Source: Candidatus Gastranaerophilales bacterium
Lineage (GTDB): Bacteria; Cyanobacteriota; Vampirovibrionia; Gastranaerophilales; Gastranaerophilaceae
Direction of reading: 5' to 3'
Length of the DNA stretch: 21,529 bases
NCBI GenBank assembly: GCA_910587375.1
Contig: CAJULR010000006.1
Coordinates: 1-21,529, forward strand
This document shows, piece by piece, positions 1-8,190 of the stretch. A program made the translations under genes and the position numbers. The notes under the pieces were generated by a model that worked only from the letters and a program-made list of their open reading frames with translations, made no database searches and was not told the DNA's origin. Each line of letters begins with the position of its first letter. The stretch's first letter is position 1.

Positions 1-2
1 AT

Positions 3-2240
3 GAACATGTTGTTAATAATCTTGTAATGTTAATTAATGTTAAATATTGGCAAAATAATAATTATTTTGAAAAATTTTGGTCAAGAAAAACTTTAGTAAA
101 AAATACTCCTTACAAATACACTGATTTTGAATACTTTAATAGCCTTATTGAAAACTATAAATTAGTGGATATGTCTTATAATTACACGGAGAATTGGTAT
201 CGCGATAATCTTCAAATTACGTGTTCAAATTATAGCAAAAAGACATATAAGAATTTATATTTGCATATTGAACAGCCAAAGATTATTACATATTTAGGCC
301 CTAGGCCTATTGAAGGTAGCAAATGTAAAAACAGCTATACATCCCTTTGGTGGGAGTATGCTGAGCGGTCGCCGATTTATAATGAGATTAAAGAATTTAG
401 GCGGGTCAATAAATACAAACTCTCTGCTACTTCTGCGCAGAATTCCTTTAAATATACCTGGCTTTTGTCCCGTATTTGGCCGTACATTAAACCCTATTGG
501 TTTAGAATTTTAATCGGATTTTTAATTGCAATCCCGCTTGGGCTCTTGGATGGAGTGACTGCAATTGCTCTAAAGCCTTATATGGACTATGTTATAGGTG
601 GCAAAGAATTTGCCTTCGCCTGGCATGGAATAAATTTAAACATCTCAAGTATGCAAATGGCTTTCATTTTGCCTGTGGGAGTAATTCTTTTTGCCGCGCT
701 TCAAGGGATTTTGAGATATTTAAATGGCTATTTTTCAACCTGGACCTCTCAAAGAATCACAAACGATGTCAAATTCAATCTTTTTGACAGATTAATTCAT
801 ATGCACCCGCAATTTTTTGACGATAACTCCTCTGGGATTGTGATTTCAAGATATATGGGGGATCCTGGAACTGCTTCTGCTGGAATTGTTGATAACATTA
901 AAACCATCACAACAAGCCTTTGCGGCGCTTTGGGCTTGATAGCCGTTATGTTCTACAGCTCATGGAAGCTTGCATTCATTGGTGTTTTAGTTCTTTGTAT
1001 TGCCTTTGTTCCTGTGGTTTTAATTAGAAGAAGAATAAAAGAAGCCTCAAACAGAAATATGGTAATCGGCGGAAACATTACAACCAACATCAACGAAACC
1101 TATTCCGGGAACAAGGTTATGGCCGCATATGAGCTTCAAGACAGACAAAATAAATATTTTAAAGAACAAACGTGGAAATCTTTCAATATTAATATGTCCC
1201 TCTATAAGCGCGCAGGCTGGATGTCGCCGTTGATGTATTTGATTGCTTCTTTTGGCATAGCAACAGTTTTGGGCGTTGGGACATATTTAATTAATTCCGG
1301 GCAAATGACTGCCGGTGCCTTTGCTTCTTTTGTAACTTCACTTTTGCTTTTATACAAGCCCGTAAAAACCCTTGGTAACACGCTTACCGGCATTCAAAAT
1401 ATTTTTGTTGCAATGGGTCGCGTTTTTGAATTGTTTGATTTAACTCCCGCAATTCAAGATTGTGAAAACCCGAAAACTCTCCTTGGGCTTGAAAAAGGAA
1501 TTGAATTCAAAGACGTTTGTTTTGAATATGCGCCAAATAAGCCTGTTTTAAAGAATTTGAATTTAAATGTGGCCAAAAATGAAACCCTTGCAATTGTTGG
1601 AAATTCAGGCGGCGGGAAGTCTACGCTTGTAAACCTTATTCCAAGGTTTTATGATATCAAATCAGGTTCAATTAAAATAGATGACACAGACATCAGAGAT
1701 TTCTCCCTAAAGTCCTTAAGAAATAATATTTCAATGGTGTTTCAGGATAATTTCCTGTTTTCTGGCACAATTAAAGAAAATATTTTAATGGGAAATCCTG
1801 AAGCCACAACGGAAGAGCTTATGGAGGCAATTAAGGCTGCGCATTTGCAGGATATGATACAAGAGCTTCCGGAAGGGCTTGAAACAATGCTTGGAGAGCG
1901 CGGTTTAACACTTTCTGGCGGCCAAAGACAGAGGGTTGCAATTGCTAGGGCAATGCTTCGAAATGCGCCCATTGTAATTTTGGATGAGGCAACGAGCGCT
2001 CTTGATAATGAATCTGAAGCTATTGTCCAAAAAGCTATGGATAATCTAATGAAGGACAGAACCGTGTTTATTATTGCACACAGGCTTTCGACCATTAAAA
2101 ATGCAGATAGAATTGCCGTTATAAATGAGGGCGAACTTGTTGAGCTTGGGTGTCATGAGGCCCTCATGGAGATTGAAAACGGCCACTATAAAACTCTTTA
2201 TGAAATGCAGTTTAAAAAGCAGGAAGAATTCAAGCTTTAA
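3..2240 (+). CDS. msbA: GT8 glycosyltransferase tail fused to MsbA-type ABC exporter (5' end probably outside window)
   Basis: Residue numbers count from the ATG at 27. Residues ~145-460 are a six-helix ABC exporter membrane domain. The nucleotide-binding domain follows, with Walker A GNSGGGKST (~525), signature LSGGQRQR (~628), Walker B IVILDEATSALD (~650) and H-loop FIIAHRLST (~680). This is a half-transporter of the MsbA/lipid-flippase family, moving lipid-linked glycan or lipid A across the inner membrane; the substrate is inferred. The first ~130 residues are not part of that family. The stretch IITYLGPRP ... SLWWEYAERSPIY resembles the C-terminal end of family 8 glycosyltransferases (IIHYxGxxKPW ... 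LWWKYAxxTPFY). The ATG at 27 has no ribosome-binding site and the frame is open back to base 3, so the gene probably starts upstream as a complete GT8 domain. No in-frame ATG lies between residue 49 and the transporter core, so a separate transporter start is unlikely. The neighbouring methyltransferase and GT2 genes support a surface-glycan role. Confidence 0.85.
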   Translation, partial: EHVVNNLVMLINVKYWQNNNYFEKFWSRKTLVKNTPYKYTDFEYFNSLIENYKLVDMSYNYTENWYRDNLQITCSNYSKKTYKNLYLHIEQPKIITYLGPRPIEGSKCKNSYTSLWWEYAERSPIYNEIKEFRRVNKYKLSATSAQNSFKYTWLLSRIWPYIKPYWFRILIGFLIAIPLGLLDGVTAIALKPYMDYVIGGKEFAFAWHGINLNISSMQMAFILPVGVILFAALQGILRYLNGYFSTWTSQRITNDVKFNLFDRLIHMHPQFFDDNSSGIVISRYMGDPGTASAGIVDNIKTITTSLCGALGLIAVMFYSSWKLAFIGVLVLCIAFVPVVLIRRRIKEASNRNMVIGGNITTNINETYSGNKVMAAYELQDRQNKYFKEQTWKSFNINMSLYKRAGWMSPLMYLIASFGIATVLGVGTYLINSGQMTAGAFASFVTSLLLLYKPVKTLGNTLTGIQNIFVAMGRVFELFDLTPAIQDCENPKTLLGLEKGIEFKDVCFEYAPNKPVLKNLNLNVAKNETLAIVGNSGGGKSTLVNLIPRFYDIKSGSIKIDDTDIRDFSLKSLRNNISMVFQDNFLFSGTIKENILMGNPEATTEELMEAIKAAHLQDMIQELPEGLETMLGERGLTLSGGQRQRVAIARAMLRNAPIVILDEATSALDNESEAIVQKAMDNLMKDRTVFIIAHRLSTIKNADRIAVINEGELVELGCHEALMEIENGHYKTLYEMQFKKQEEFKL

Positions 2241-2343
2241 CTTCATGTTTGCATTTTCTTAACAGTGCTTGCACAATGTGTTACAAATTTTAAAAGACAC
2301 CTGCAAATTTTTATGTTAAAAATTATGTGGGGGATTTTATTTA

Positions 2344-3147
2344 ATGAGTGCCAAAATACCATTTGTCGGTAGCTTTTTATACATTTTAAAAGAAATTTTT
2401 CGCGGCAAGTTTCGCTATTGTCCTTTTTGTAATGCTGTAAGAAAATTTATTGACGCAGGAGAACCTGTAAGGCATTCTGTGGTTTGTGAGGTTTGCAATT
2501 CTTTTGAAAGACACCGTTTTTTATACCATGTTTATCAAAGCTTTTTGTGTCCTGAAAAATTCTTCCTGAAAAATAAAAATATTTCTTTGCTAAAGACATC
2601 TATAAATAATACAAATAATCCAAACACAAAAATAAACATACTGCATACTGCCCCTGAAAAATGCCTTTCTGAACTGATTTTAGGGCACAAGAGCATAAAT
2701 TATTTCCCTGTTGATTTGGAGCCTGAAAAGTTTGATTTTCTTGATTGCAAAAAAGAAGATGTCACTTCCCTTGGCTTTGAAGACAATTTTTTTGATGTTG
2801 TGCTCTCAAACCATGTTATGGAGCACATTGAGGATGAAGAAAAGTTTTTATCAGAACTCTTAAGGGTTCTAAAGCCCGATGGAACTATATTTTTAACCTT
2901 TCCGCTTGATTTTAACAGAGATAAAACTTTTGAGGATGAAAATATTAAAACTCCAAAAGACAAGCTAAAATTTTACGGGCAGGAAGACCATGTGAGGATT
3001 TACGGAAGAGATATTTTGGACAAATTGAAGAAAAGGCATGGTGCAGTTGTGCTTCGCGCCTGCGATTTAAAAATAAAAGGCGGAAAGGTTTTTCAAAAAA
3101 TACCGCCTGGAGAATTTGTTGTAATTATTAAGAAAGACAAGGCTTAA
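2344..3147 (+). CDS. Zinc-ribbon class I SAM-dependent methyltransferase
   Basis: This 267-residue protein opens with a basic segment and a four-cysteine zinc ribbon (CPFC at 26-29 and CEVC at 48-51), followed by SFERHRFL. This arrangement is seen in a family of glycan- or lipid-associated methyltransferases. The Methyltransf_11 core follows: a VLHxAPE-like motif I (ILHTAPE, ~98), an acidic motif (VDLEP), DVTSLGFEDNFFDVVLSNHVMEHI (positions ~138-160, motifs II/III), then LRVLKPDGTIFLTFP. It probably methylates a sugar or lipid of the surface polysaccharide made by the neighbouring glycosyltransferases; the acceptor cannot be read from the sequence. A GGGGGA ribosome-binding site lies about 10 bases before the ATG. 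The next gene follows with almost no gap, so the two are probably co-transcribed. Confidence 0.85.
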   Translation: MSAKIPFVGSFLYILKEIFRGKFRYCPFCNAVRKFIDAGEPVRHSVVCEVCNSFERHRFLYHVYQSFLCPEKFFLKNKNISLLKTSINNTNNPNTKINILHTAPEKCLSELILGHKSINYFPVDLEPEKFDFLDCKKEDVTSLGFEDNFFDVVLSNHVMEHIEDEEKFLSELLRVLKPDGTIFLTFPLDFNRDKTFEDENIKTPKDKLKFYGQEDHVRIYGRDILDKLKKRHGAVVLRACDLKIKGGKVFQKIPPGEFVVIIKKDKA

Positions 3148-3153
3148 GAGGAG
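3148..3153 (+). promoter_or_regulatory. Ribosome-binding site favouring a TTG start for the GT2 gene
   Basis: GAGGAG lies directly after the stop codon of the methyltransferase gene. It is only one base from the ATG at 3155, which is too close for normal initiation. It is seven bases from an in-frame TTG at 3161, the usual distance. I therefore place the start of the following gene at TTG 3161, two codons later than the ATG. Confidence 0.5.
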
Positions 3154-3160
3154 AATGATT

Positions 3161-4141
3161 TTGAACAATATTGATATTGAAAATAAAATTAAGCCAAAAT
3201 TTTCAATTATTATGCCAACCTATAACAGGGCATTTTGCATTAAAAATGCAGTCAATTCTCTTTTAAATCAAACTTATCAGGATTTTGAACTTATTATAAT
3301 TGACGACGGTTCAACTGATGATACAGAAAAAAATATCAGAAATAATTTTGCAAAAGAAATTGAGTGCGGAAAGATTTTCTATAAAAAAATAGAGAAAAAT
3401 GTCGGTGTTTCAAGAGCAAGAAACCTTGCTCTTGGGTTGGCAAAAAACCCCTGGATATGCTATCTTGACACGGATAATATTATTTTACCCTCTTTTCTTG
3501 AAGAATTTGCAGGCGCAATTTTAGAAAATCCTTACACCAAAACCTTTTATGCCTGTTTTAAAAACACGGAAAATGGTCTTATTGTCGGGCAGGATTTCGA
3601 TTTTAATTTTCTTTGCATTGAAAATTATATTGACCTTGGTGTCTTTTGTCACCATAAAAGTTTGCCTGATGAGTGCGGCGGCTTTGATGTTCACCTTAAG
3701 CGCCTTGTGGATTGGGATTTAATTATAAGGTATACAAGAAAGTGTCCGCCATATTTGATAAATAAGGTTTTAATGGAATATTCAAACGGCGCTGATTTTG
3801 CCCGAATTTCAAACACTGAAGACTTTGAAGCTGCAAGAAAATATGTGTTAAGAAAAGCAAGAAGAATGAATGCCTGTTTTAAGGAAAAGCTTTTATCATA
3901 TAAAAACCTTCCTTATATAAACGGCGAATGGCGAAGATATATCTGGCTTTTGGGGCTTGAATTCAGCATTAGAAACAAACAAAAAGAAATTCAGGAAAAT
4001 ATTAAAAAAGATATTAAACGTCTTGAAAAAAGCTTTAAAACTTTTAAAGTCGAAGCCATAGAGGAGATTAAAAACCTTCAAAACAGGGTGTCTGAGCTTG
4101 AAACTTTGAATTCTAAAGAGCAAAATACACCTCCTGTTTAA
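3161..4141 (+). CDS. Family 2 glycosyltransferase (GT-A fold)
   Basis: A classic GT2 N-terminus is present: FSIIMPTYNRA, then SLLNQTYQDFELIIIDDGSTDDT with the nucleotide-binding Asp pair, then NVGVSRARNLAL, and the metal-binding DxD as LDTDN at about residue 105. RLVDWDLIIRY takes the place of the usual catalytic E/D-D-W region. It should transfer a nucleotide-activated sugar onto a glycan or lipid acceptor at the inner face of the membrane. The last ~70 residues are Lys/Glu-rich and heptad-like, probably a short coiled coil beyond the catalytic domain. The start is taken as TTG 3161 because of ribosome-binding-site spacing; ATG 3155 would add two residues. It is the last gene of the surface-glycan run and is followed by a strong hairpin. 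Confidence 0.88.
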   Translation: MNNIDIENKIKPKFSIIMPTYNRAFCIKNAVNSLLNQTYQDFELIIIDDGSTDDTEKNIRNNFAKEIECGKIFYKKIEKNVGVSRARNLALGLAKNPWICYLDTDNIILPSFLEEFAGAILENPYTKTFYACFKNTENGLIVGQDFDFNFLCIENYIDLGVFCHHKSLPDECGGFDVHLKRLVDWDLIIRYTRKCPPYLINKVLMEYSNGADFARISNTEDFEAARKYVLRKARRMNACFKEKLLSYKNLPYINGEWRRYIWLLGLEFSIRNKQKEIQENIKKDIKRLEKSFKTFKVEAIEEIKNLQNRVSELETLNSKEQNTPPV

Positions 4142-4158
4142 AATTTTTCAGACATAAG

Positions 4159-4197
4159 AATTGCCCCGAAAAATTGTTGTCCGGGGCAATTTCTTTG
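4159..4197 (+). terminator. Hairpin terminator after the glycosyltransferase operon
   Basis: A perfect 10-bp stem AATTGCCCCG / CGGGGCAATT (4159-4168 with 4182-4191) encloses a 13-base loop and is followed by TTCTTT. It lies between two convergent genes and may work in both directions, but the T-richer tail is on the + strand. Confidence 0.75.
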
Positions 4198-4269
4198 AAA
4201 GTTCGGCCTATGGATGTTTTAACTCTTTAAAAGGTATACATTTGGTGTAAAATCTGCCAAATATATCTT

Positions 4270-4617
4270 TTACGCTTCTTTTCCGTCAATTTTATTTATA
4301 GGAACACTCAAAGCGGAAAGTATTAAAGAGCCTAAAAGCGCGCTCCAGAAGCCTTCTACATTAAATCCGGGGGTCAGATAGCCTGCAAGCATAAATAATA
4401 GCGCATTTATGACAAGGCTGAAAAGCCCCAGTGTTAAAAGGTTAATAGGCAGTGTAATTAAATACACAAGCGGTTTTAAAATTGCATTGATAAGCCCGAT
4501 TATTACAATTGCAATCAGGGCGGATTGGATTCCTGAAACGCTTATCCCAGGAATTAACCAGGCAATAAAAAGGATTACCAATGAATATAATAACCATCTT
4601 AAAAGCGTGTAAAGCAT
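4270..4617 (-). CDS. Phage-holin-family small membrane protein (PF04020/YvlD-like)
   Basis: This 115-residue, almost wholly hydrophobic protein has four predicted transmembrane helices. It carries the family hallmark INAILKPLVYLITLPINLLTLGLFSLVINALLF (read 20 residues at a time, ~43-75), then a TPGF turn and GFWSALLGSLILS near the end. These are the features of the PF04020 'phage holin 4-2' family. The family is widespread in non-phage chromosomes, and its biochemical role is unknown despite the name. AAGGAT lies ~8 bases before the ATG on the - strand. It stands alone, convergent with the glycosyltransferase operon and divergent from def. No phage genes are nearby, so a prophage origin is not supported. 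Confidence 0.85.
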   Translation of the reverse strand: MLYTLLRWLLYSLVILFIAWLIPGISVSGIQSALIAIVIIGLINAILKPLVYLITLPINLLTLGLFSLVINALLFMLAGYLTPGFNVEGFWSALLGSLILSALSVPINKIDGKEA

Positions 4618-4729
4618 ACTTTTATATCCTTTCTTATAAATTATTTTTCCAAATTTTTTTGAAAATTTAATTGCCCGAAAGTTTAATATTTACGTCATTA
4701 AAACTTGAATTTGCATTTGGAGCTATTTT

Positions 4730-4759
4730 TTGGACCTAATTGGAAATTTATGGTAGAAT
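4730..4759 (+). promoter_or_regulatory. Candidate promoter giving a leaderless def transcript
   Basis: TTGGAC (4730-4735) and TAGAAT (4754-4759) are separated by 18 bases. Only six T's lie between the -10 element and the ATG at 4766, so transcription would begin at or next to the A of the start codon. There is no Shine-Dalgarno sequence before this ATG. Both facts fit a leaderless mRNA, but the -35 match is only moderate. Confidence 0.4.
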
Positions 4760-4765
4760 TTTTTT

Positions 4766-5356
4766 ATGGCTATATTGAAGATTTTAAAATACGGAGATCC
4801 AATTCTTAGGCAAAAAGCCAAGGAAGTTACAAAAATTTCAAAAAAGATAAGAATCTTGATTGAAAATATGATTGACACCATGTATGCAAATAACGGTGTC
4901 GGGCTTGCGGCGCCACAGGTTGGGGAAAGCCTTCGTATATTTGTAATTGACGTTTCAAAAGATAATGAACCGTATAATCCGATTGTTTTTGTGAATCCAA
5001 AGATAATTAAAAAAGAAGGGGCAACAGCTCCAAAAGAAGGTTGTTTGAGCTTCCCGGAGGCGTTTTGCCAGGTTCGAAGATATTCTGAAATCAGGGTGAA
5101 GGCGCTTGATATAAACGGCAGGCCTTTTGTGCTTGAAGCCAAGAATGGCGAGCTTTTAGCCTATGCAATTCAACATGAAAATGACCATCTTGACGGCATA
5201 TTGTTCATCGACCATGCCAGAAATATTTTTGAAGCAACCGAGGTTTTGGCTGCAAATAATCTTCCTCAATTGGAGAACGATAAACTCTTGAATGAAGCGG
5301 ATTTGGAGGAATTAATTTTGCAAAAAGAAGCCAAGGACAAGGAAGGGGACTGTTAA
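4766..5356 (+). CDS. def: Peptide deformylase
   Basis: This enzyme removes the N-formyl group from new proteins in the cytoplasm, using a bound Fe/Zn ion. All three family motifs are intact: GVGLAAPQ at 44-51, EGCLS at 91-95 (metal ligand Cys93), and QHENDH at 136-141 (ligands His137 and His141, catalytic Glu138). The 196-residue length is within the usual range, with a short Glu/Lys-rich tail after about residue 165. The ATG is fixed by the conserved ILKYGDPILR N-terminus, although no ribosome-binding site precedes it. It is followed after five bases by fmt, the gene for the reaction that def undoes, a common pairing. Confidence 0.97.
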   Translation: MAILKILKYGDPILRQKAKEVTKISKKIRILIENMIDTMYANNGVGLAAPQVGESLRIFVIDVSKDNEPYNPIVFVNPKIIKKEGATAPKEGCLSFPEAFCQVRRYSEIRVKALDINGRPFVLEAKNGELLAYAIQHENDHLDGILFIDHARNIFEATEVLAANNLPQLENDKLLNEADLEELILQKEAKDKEGDC

Positions 5357-5361
5357 ATAAA

Positions 5362-6309
5362 GTGACAATCAGCCTTATATTCTTTGCCAGCCCGGATATT
5401 GCGCTTCCTTCGTTTGAAAAATTGATTAATTCTCCCGATTTTGAGGTGAAAGCGCTTGTAACTCAACCGCCAAAACCCGCGAAACGAGGGAAAAAGATAC
5501 AGGATTCGAACGTGAAAAAGCTTGCTATTGCTCACGGAATAGATGTTCTTGAACCTGTAAAAATCGCTAAAGACCAGGCTATGATTGAAAAATTAAAATC
5601 ATATTCCGTGGACTTCTTTGTTACCTTTGCTTTTGGGCAGATACTTAGTGCTGAAGTCCTTGCTATACCTAGGTTTCAGACAATTAACCTGCATGCGAGC
5701 CTCCTTCCAAAGTATCGAGGCGCCAATCCCATTTGTGCTGCCTTGCTTTCAGGCGATTCTGTTACGGGTATTAGTACTATGGTAACGGTTTTGGAGCTTG
5801 ACGCAGGGGATGTTTGCCTCACAGAGCGGATTTTGGACGTAGACAAGATGGATTTTCCCTCTTTATCCAGTGAAATTGCGCAAAGAGCGCCTGAGCTTAT
5901 TGTAAAAACTTTACACGGACTTTATGAAGGCACCTTAAAACCCTTGCCGCAGAAGGCAGATGAGGCCACATTTACGTGCAAGCTAAAAAAGGAAGATAAG
6001 GAATTGCACTTTGAAAATCCTGTAAATGCCCTTCATAACAAGGTTCGCGCCCTTTGCGAGGTGAACACTTGCCACTTTTTATTTAATGGCAAAATTATCA
6101 AGGTTTTAAAGACAAATTTCTGCGATTTTGAGTGTAAAAATTTTAGACCGGGCGAAGTTATTTCGGTTGGAAAGCAAGGCATAGCGGTAAAATGCGCTGA
6201 TGGAGCTTTGTTAATTGAAAAAGTAAAACCGGAAGGAAAGCCTGAAATGCCTGCCTATGCTTGGTCTTTGGGCTCTAAAATAAAAACGGGAGATATAATT
6301 GGATGTTAA
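5362..6309 (+). CDS. fmt: Methionyl-tRNA formyltransferase
   Basis: The enzyme transfers a formyl group from 10-formyl-tetrahydrofolate to Met-tRNA(fMet). The folate-binding/catalytic segment NLHASLLPKYRGANPI places Asn109 and His111, and ELDAGDV places Asp147. These match the catalytic triad N106/H108/D144 of the E. coli enzyme with a constant offset of three. The loop TQPPKPAKRGKK (~36-47) is the usual tRNA-binding region, and a C-terminal OB-like domain follows from ~205. The 315-residue length is typical. The start is GTG, five bases after the def stop codon. AAGGAAGGGG inside the end of def is the likely ribosome-binding site, so the two genes are probably translated from one message. 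Confidence 0.96.
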   Translation: MTISLIFFASPDIALPSFEKLINSPDFEVKALVTQPPKPAKRGKKIQDSNVKKLAIAHGIDVLEPVKIAKDQAMIEKLKSYSVDFFVTFAFGQILSAEVLAIPRFQTINLHASLLPKYRGANPICAALLSGDSVTGISTMVTVLELDAGDVCLTERILDVDKMDFPSLSSEIAQRAPELIVKTLHGLYEGTLKPLPQKADEATFTCKLKKEDKELHFENPVNALHNKVRALCEVNTCHFLFNGKIIKVLKTNFCDFECKNFRPGEVISVGKQGIAVKCADGALLIEKVKPEGKPEMPAYAWSLGSKIKTGDIIGC

Positions 6310-6348
6310 TTTTAGTCCTAAAATCTTTACAGGGAGGATATTAGAGGC

Positions 6349-6726
6349 ATGTTTGTGCGAGGAATTCGAGGTGCTACAGTAGTTTTAGCCAATACGCCCG
6401 AGGAAATTGAAAAGGCAACTGTTGAATTAACAAATGAAATTTTAGCTCAAAATGAAGTTGCAGTGCAGGATATAGCCTTTGCAGTTTTTACTTTGACAAA
6501 GGATTTGAATGCTGCTTTTCCTGCCAAATTTGCTCGTCTGAATTGTGGTTTTGAGCTTGTTCCTATGATGTGCTATCAGGAGCTTGATGTCCCAAACTCA
6601 ATCAGGATGTGCCTTAGAGTGCTATTGACAGTAAATACAGATAAGGCGCAAAATGAAATAAAACATGTTTACCTAAAAGGCGCAAAAGCCCTAAGGGCAG
6701 ACCTTGAGCGGGATAGCATAAAATAG
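6349..6726 (+). CDS. aroH: Chorismate mutase, AroH class
   Basis: This converts chorismate to prephenate, the branch towards phenylalanine and tyrosine. The protein is 125 residues, the size of the trimeric Bacillus-type enzyme. The key positions of B. subtilis AroH are present with the same numbering: Arg7 (RGIRGAT), Arg63, Cys75, Glu78 (CYQELDV), Arg90 (CLRV) and Tyr108 (HVYL). It is therefore very likely active. GGGAGGAT lies about 11 bases upstream of the ATG. It follows fmt by 39 bases and precedes two peptidase genes by 49 bases, with no obvious functional link to either. Confidence 0.95.
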   Translation: MFVRGIRGATVVLANTPEEIEKATVELTNEILAQNEVAVQDIAFAVFTLTKDLNAAFPAKFARLNCGFELVPMMCYQELDVPNSIRMCLRVLLTVNTDKAQNEIKHVYLKGAKALRADLERDSIK

Positions 6727-6775
6727 CTCAATTGCCCGCAAATAAATAAAAAATAATACGATTGGAAAAAATAAT

Positions 6776-8107
6776 ATGTCAAAAATTGTTGAAAAAAAGC
6801 TTGTAGAATACCCTTTTTTGCCTGAACCATTAAGGCTTATAACCTTTGAAAATGGGCACAAACTGGTTCTTGCAAAAAAAGAAAGCCCGATGGTAAATGT
6901 GAGCACATGGGTGAAGACCGGTTCTATCAACGAAAATGCTGATAATAACGGGGTTTCGCACTTTCTTGAGCATTTAATGTTTAAAGGGACTCATAAATAT
7001 AAAGCGGGCGAATTTGACTGTACGCTTGAGCGGAAGGGCGGTATAATTAACGCTGCCACCTGGAAAGACTATACTTTTTACTATGTGACTATCCCAAAAG
7101 CCCACCTGGAGCTTGCTTTGCACATGCATGCGGATATGATGGTTGACCCTGTTCTTCCTGATTATGAAATCGGTCAAACTTTTGACCCTGCAGGCCCTCC
7201 GCCAAAAGATGGACGCGAGAGGTGCGTTGTTATTGAAGAAATTAGGATGGGGCAAGATAGAAGCTGGCGCAAGGTTTACGACAAATTAAATAACGCTATG
7301 TATGAAAAACACCCGTATAAGAGAAATGTAATCGGTACAAAGGAAATCATAGCGCAGATTTCAAGGGATGATATTATGGCGTATTATCAAAATTTCTATG
7401 CGCCAAAAAATATGACAACAATTATTGTCGGTCAATTTGACGATGAGGCAACAATAGAGCGCGTTCAAGAGGAGTTTAAGTTCCAAAACGCAACGCCAAA
7501 GAAGATTTTGACCCCAGATGAGAGAATTCCTGAAATTCAAATTAAGAACCCCGCTGTTCTTGAAGAAACGGCTGAAATTCAGACGGGATATATTATGGCA
7601 GGATTTTTGGCAGACAAGGCAGGGAATTTAAAAGAATCTATCGCCCTTGATTTGATTTCAGTTATTTTAGGGGAAGGAAAAAGTTCCAGGTTAAACAGAA
7701 AATTTATTGAAACCCCTGAAAAACCGCATTTTTACCAGGTTGATACTTGTCATTATCAATTTAAAGATGGGGACAATTTCTTTATTGAAGCAAATTTTGA
7801 AGCTGCTTTTAAGGATGAAGTTGTGGCTGAAATCCAATCTGAGCTTGAATTAATGGCAAAAATTACAGAAGAAGAGCTAAATAAGGCTAAAAAACGCCTC
7901 AAAGTAAATTTTGCGGAAGGGGCTGAAACCGTGTCAGAGATTGCAGATACGATTGGTCATTATATGACCGTAATGGAAGATGTTTCACTTGCAAATGAGT
8001 ATCTAAACACGCTTGGTGAGATTGATACAACCTATTTGGAATCCGTTGTAAATAAATATTTAACAAAAGATAAATGTTCTATAAGTATTTTAATGCCTAA
8101 AGTATAG
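6776..8107 (+). CDS. M16 family zinc metallopeptidase (catalytic subunit)
   Basis: The inverted zinc motif HxxEH is present as HFLEH (His62, Glu65, His66) in SHFLEHLMFKGT, with the third ligand in IEEIRMGQD (Glu154/Glu155). The 443-residue length and the two M16 half-domains fit the bacterial M16B peptidases related to mitochondrial processing peptidase. The segment from about 128 to 150, with DPAGPPPKDGRER, is a Pro/Gly-rich insertion between the helix ending ADMMVDPVL and the third zinc ligand; many relatives have only a few residues there. No signal peptide is visible. The adjacent gene is an M16 protein lacking the zinc site, which suggests an active/inactive heterodimer. The substrate is unknown. 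Confidence 0.92.
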   Translation: MSKIVEKKLVEYPFLPEPLRLITFENGHKLVLAKKESPMVNVSTWVKTGSINENADNNGVSHFLEHLMFKGTHKYKAGEFDCTLERKGGIINAATWKDYTFYYVTIPKAHLELALHMHADMMVDPVLPDYEIGQTFDPAGPPPKDGRERCVVIEEIRMGQDRSWRKVYDKLNNAMYEKHPYKRNVIGTKEIIAQISRDDIMAYYQNFYAPKNMTTIIVGQFDDEATIERVQEEFKFQNATPKKILTPDERIPEIQIKNPAVLEETAEIQTGYIMAGFLADKAGNLKESIALDLISVILGEGKSSRLNRKFIETPEKPHFYQVDTCHYQFKDGDNFFIEANFEAAFKDEVVAEIQSELELMAKITEEELNKAKKRLKVNFAEGAETVSEIADTIGHYMTVMEDVSLANEYLNTLGEIDTTYLESVVNKYLTKDKCSISILMPKV

Positions 8108-8178
8108 GTATAGTGTGGGTTTTGCCGCTATATTTTGGTAAAATGCTTACCGGCAGTGGAAAATGCCGCTTTAAAATT

Positions 8179-8184
8179 AAGGAG
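8179..8184 (+). promoter_or_regulatory. Ribosome-binding site fixing the start of the second M16 gene
   Basis: AAGGAG lies six bases before the ATG at 8191. The frame is open further upstream to a GTG at 8113, but those 26 codons have no ribosome-binding site and encode nothing like the family. The start at 8191 is therefore chosen. Confidence 0.75.
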
Positions 8185-8190
8185 AAAACA

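Noticed and set aside
4270..4617. Prophage remnant suggested by the holin-family protein
   Set aside because: PF04020 proteins are common chromosomal membrane proteins, and no endolysin, integrase or structural phage gene is nearby.
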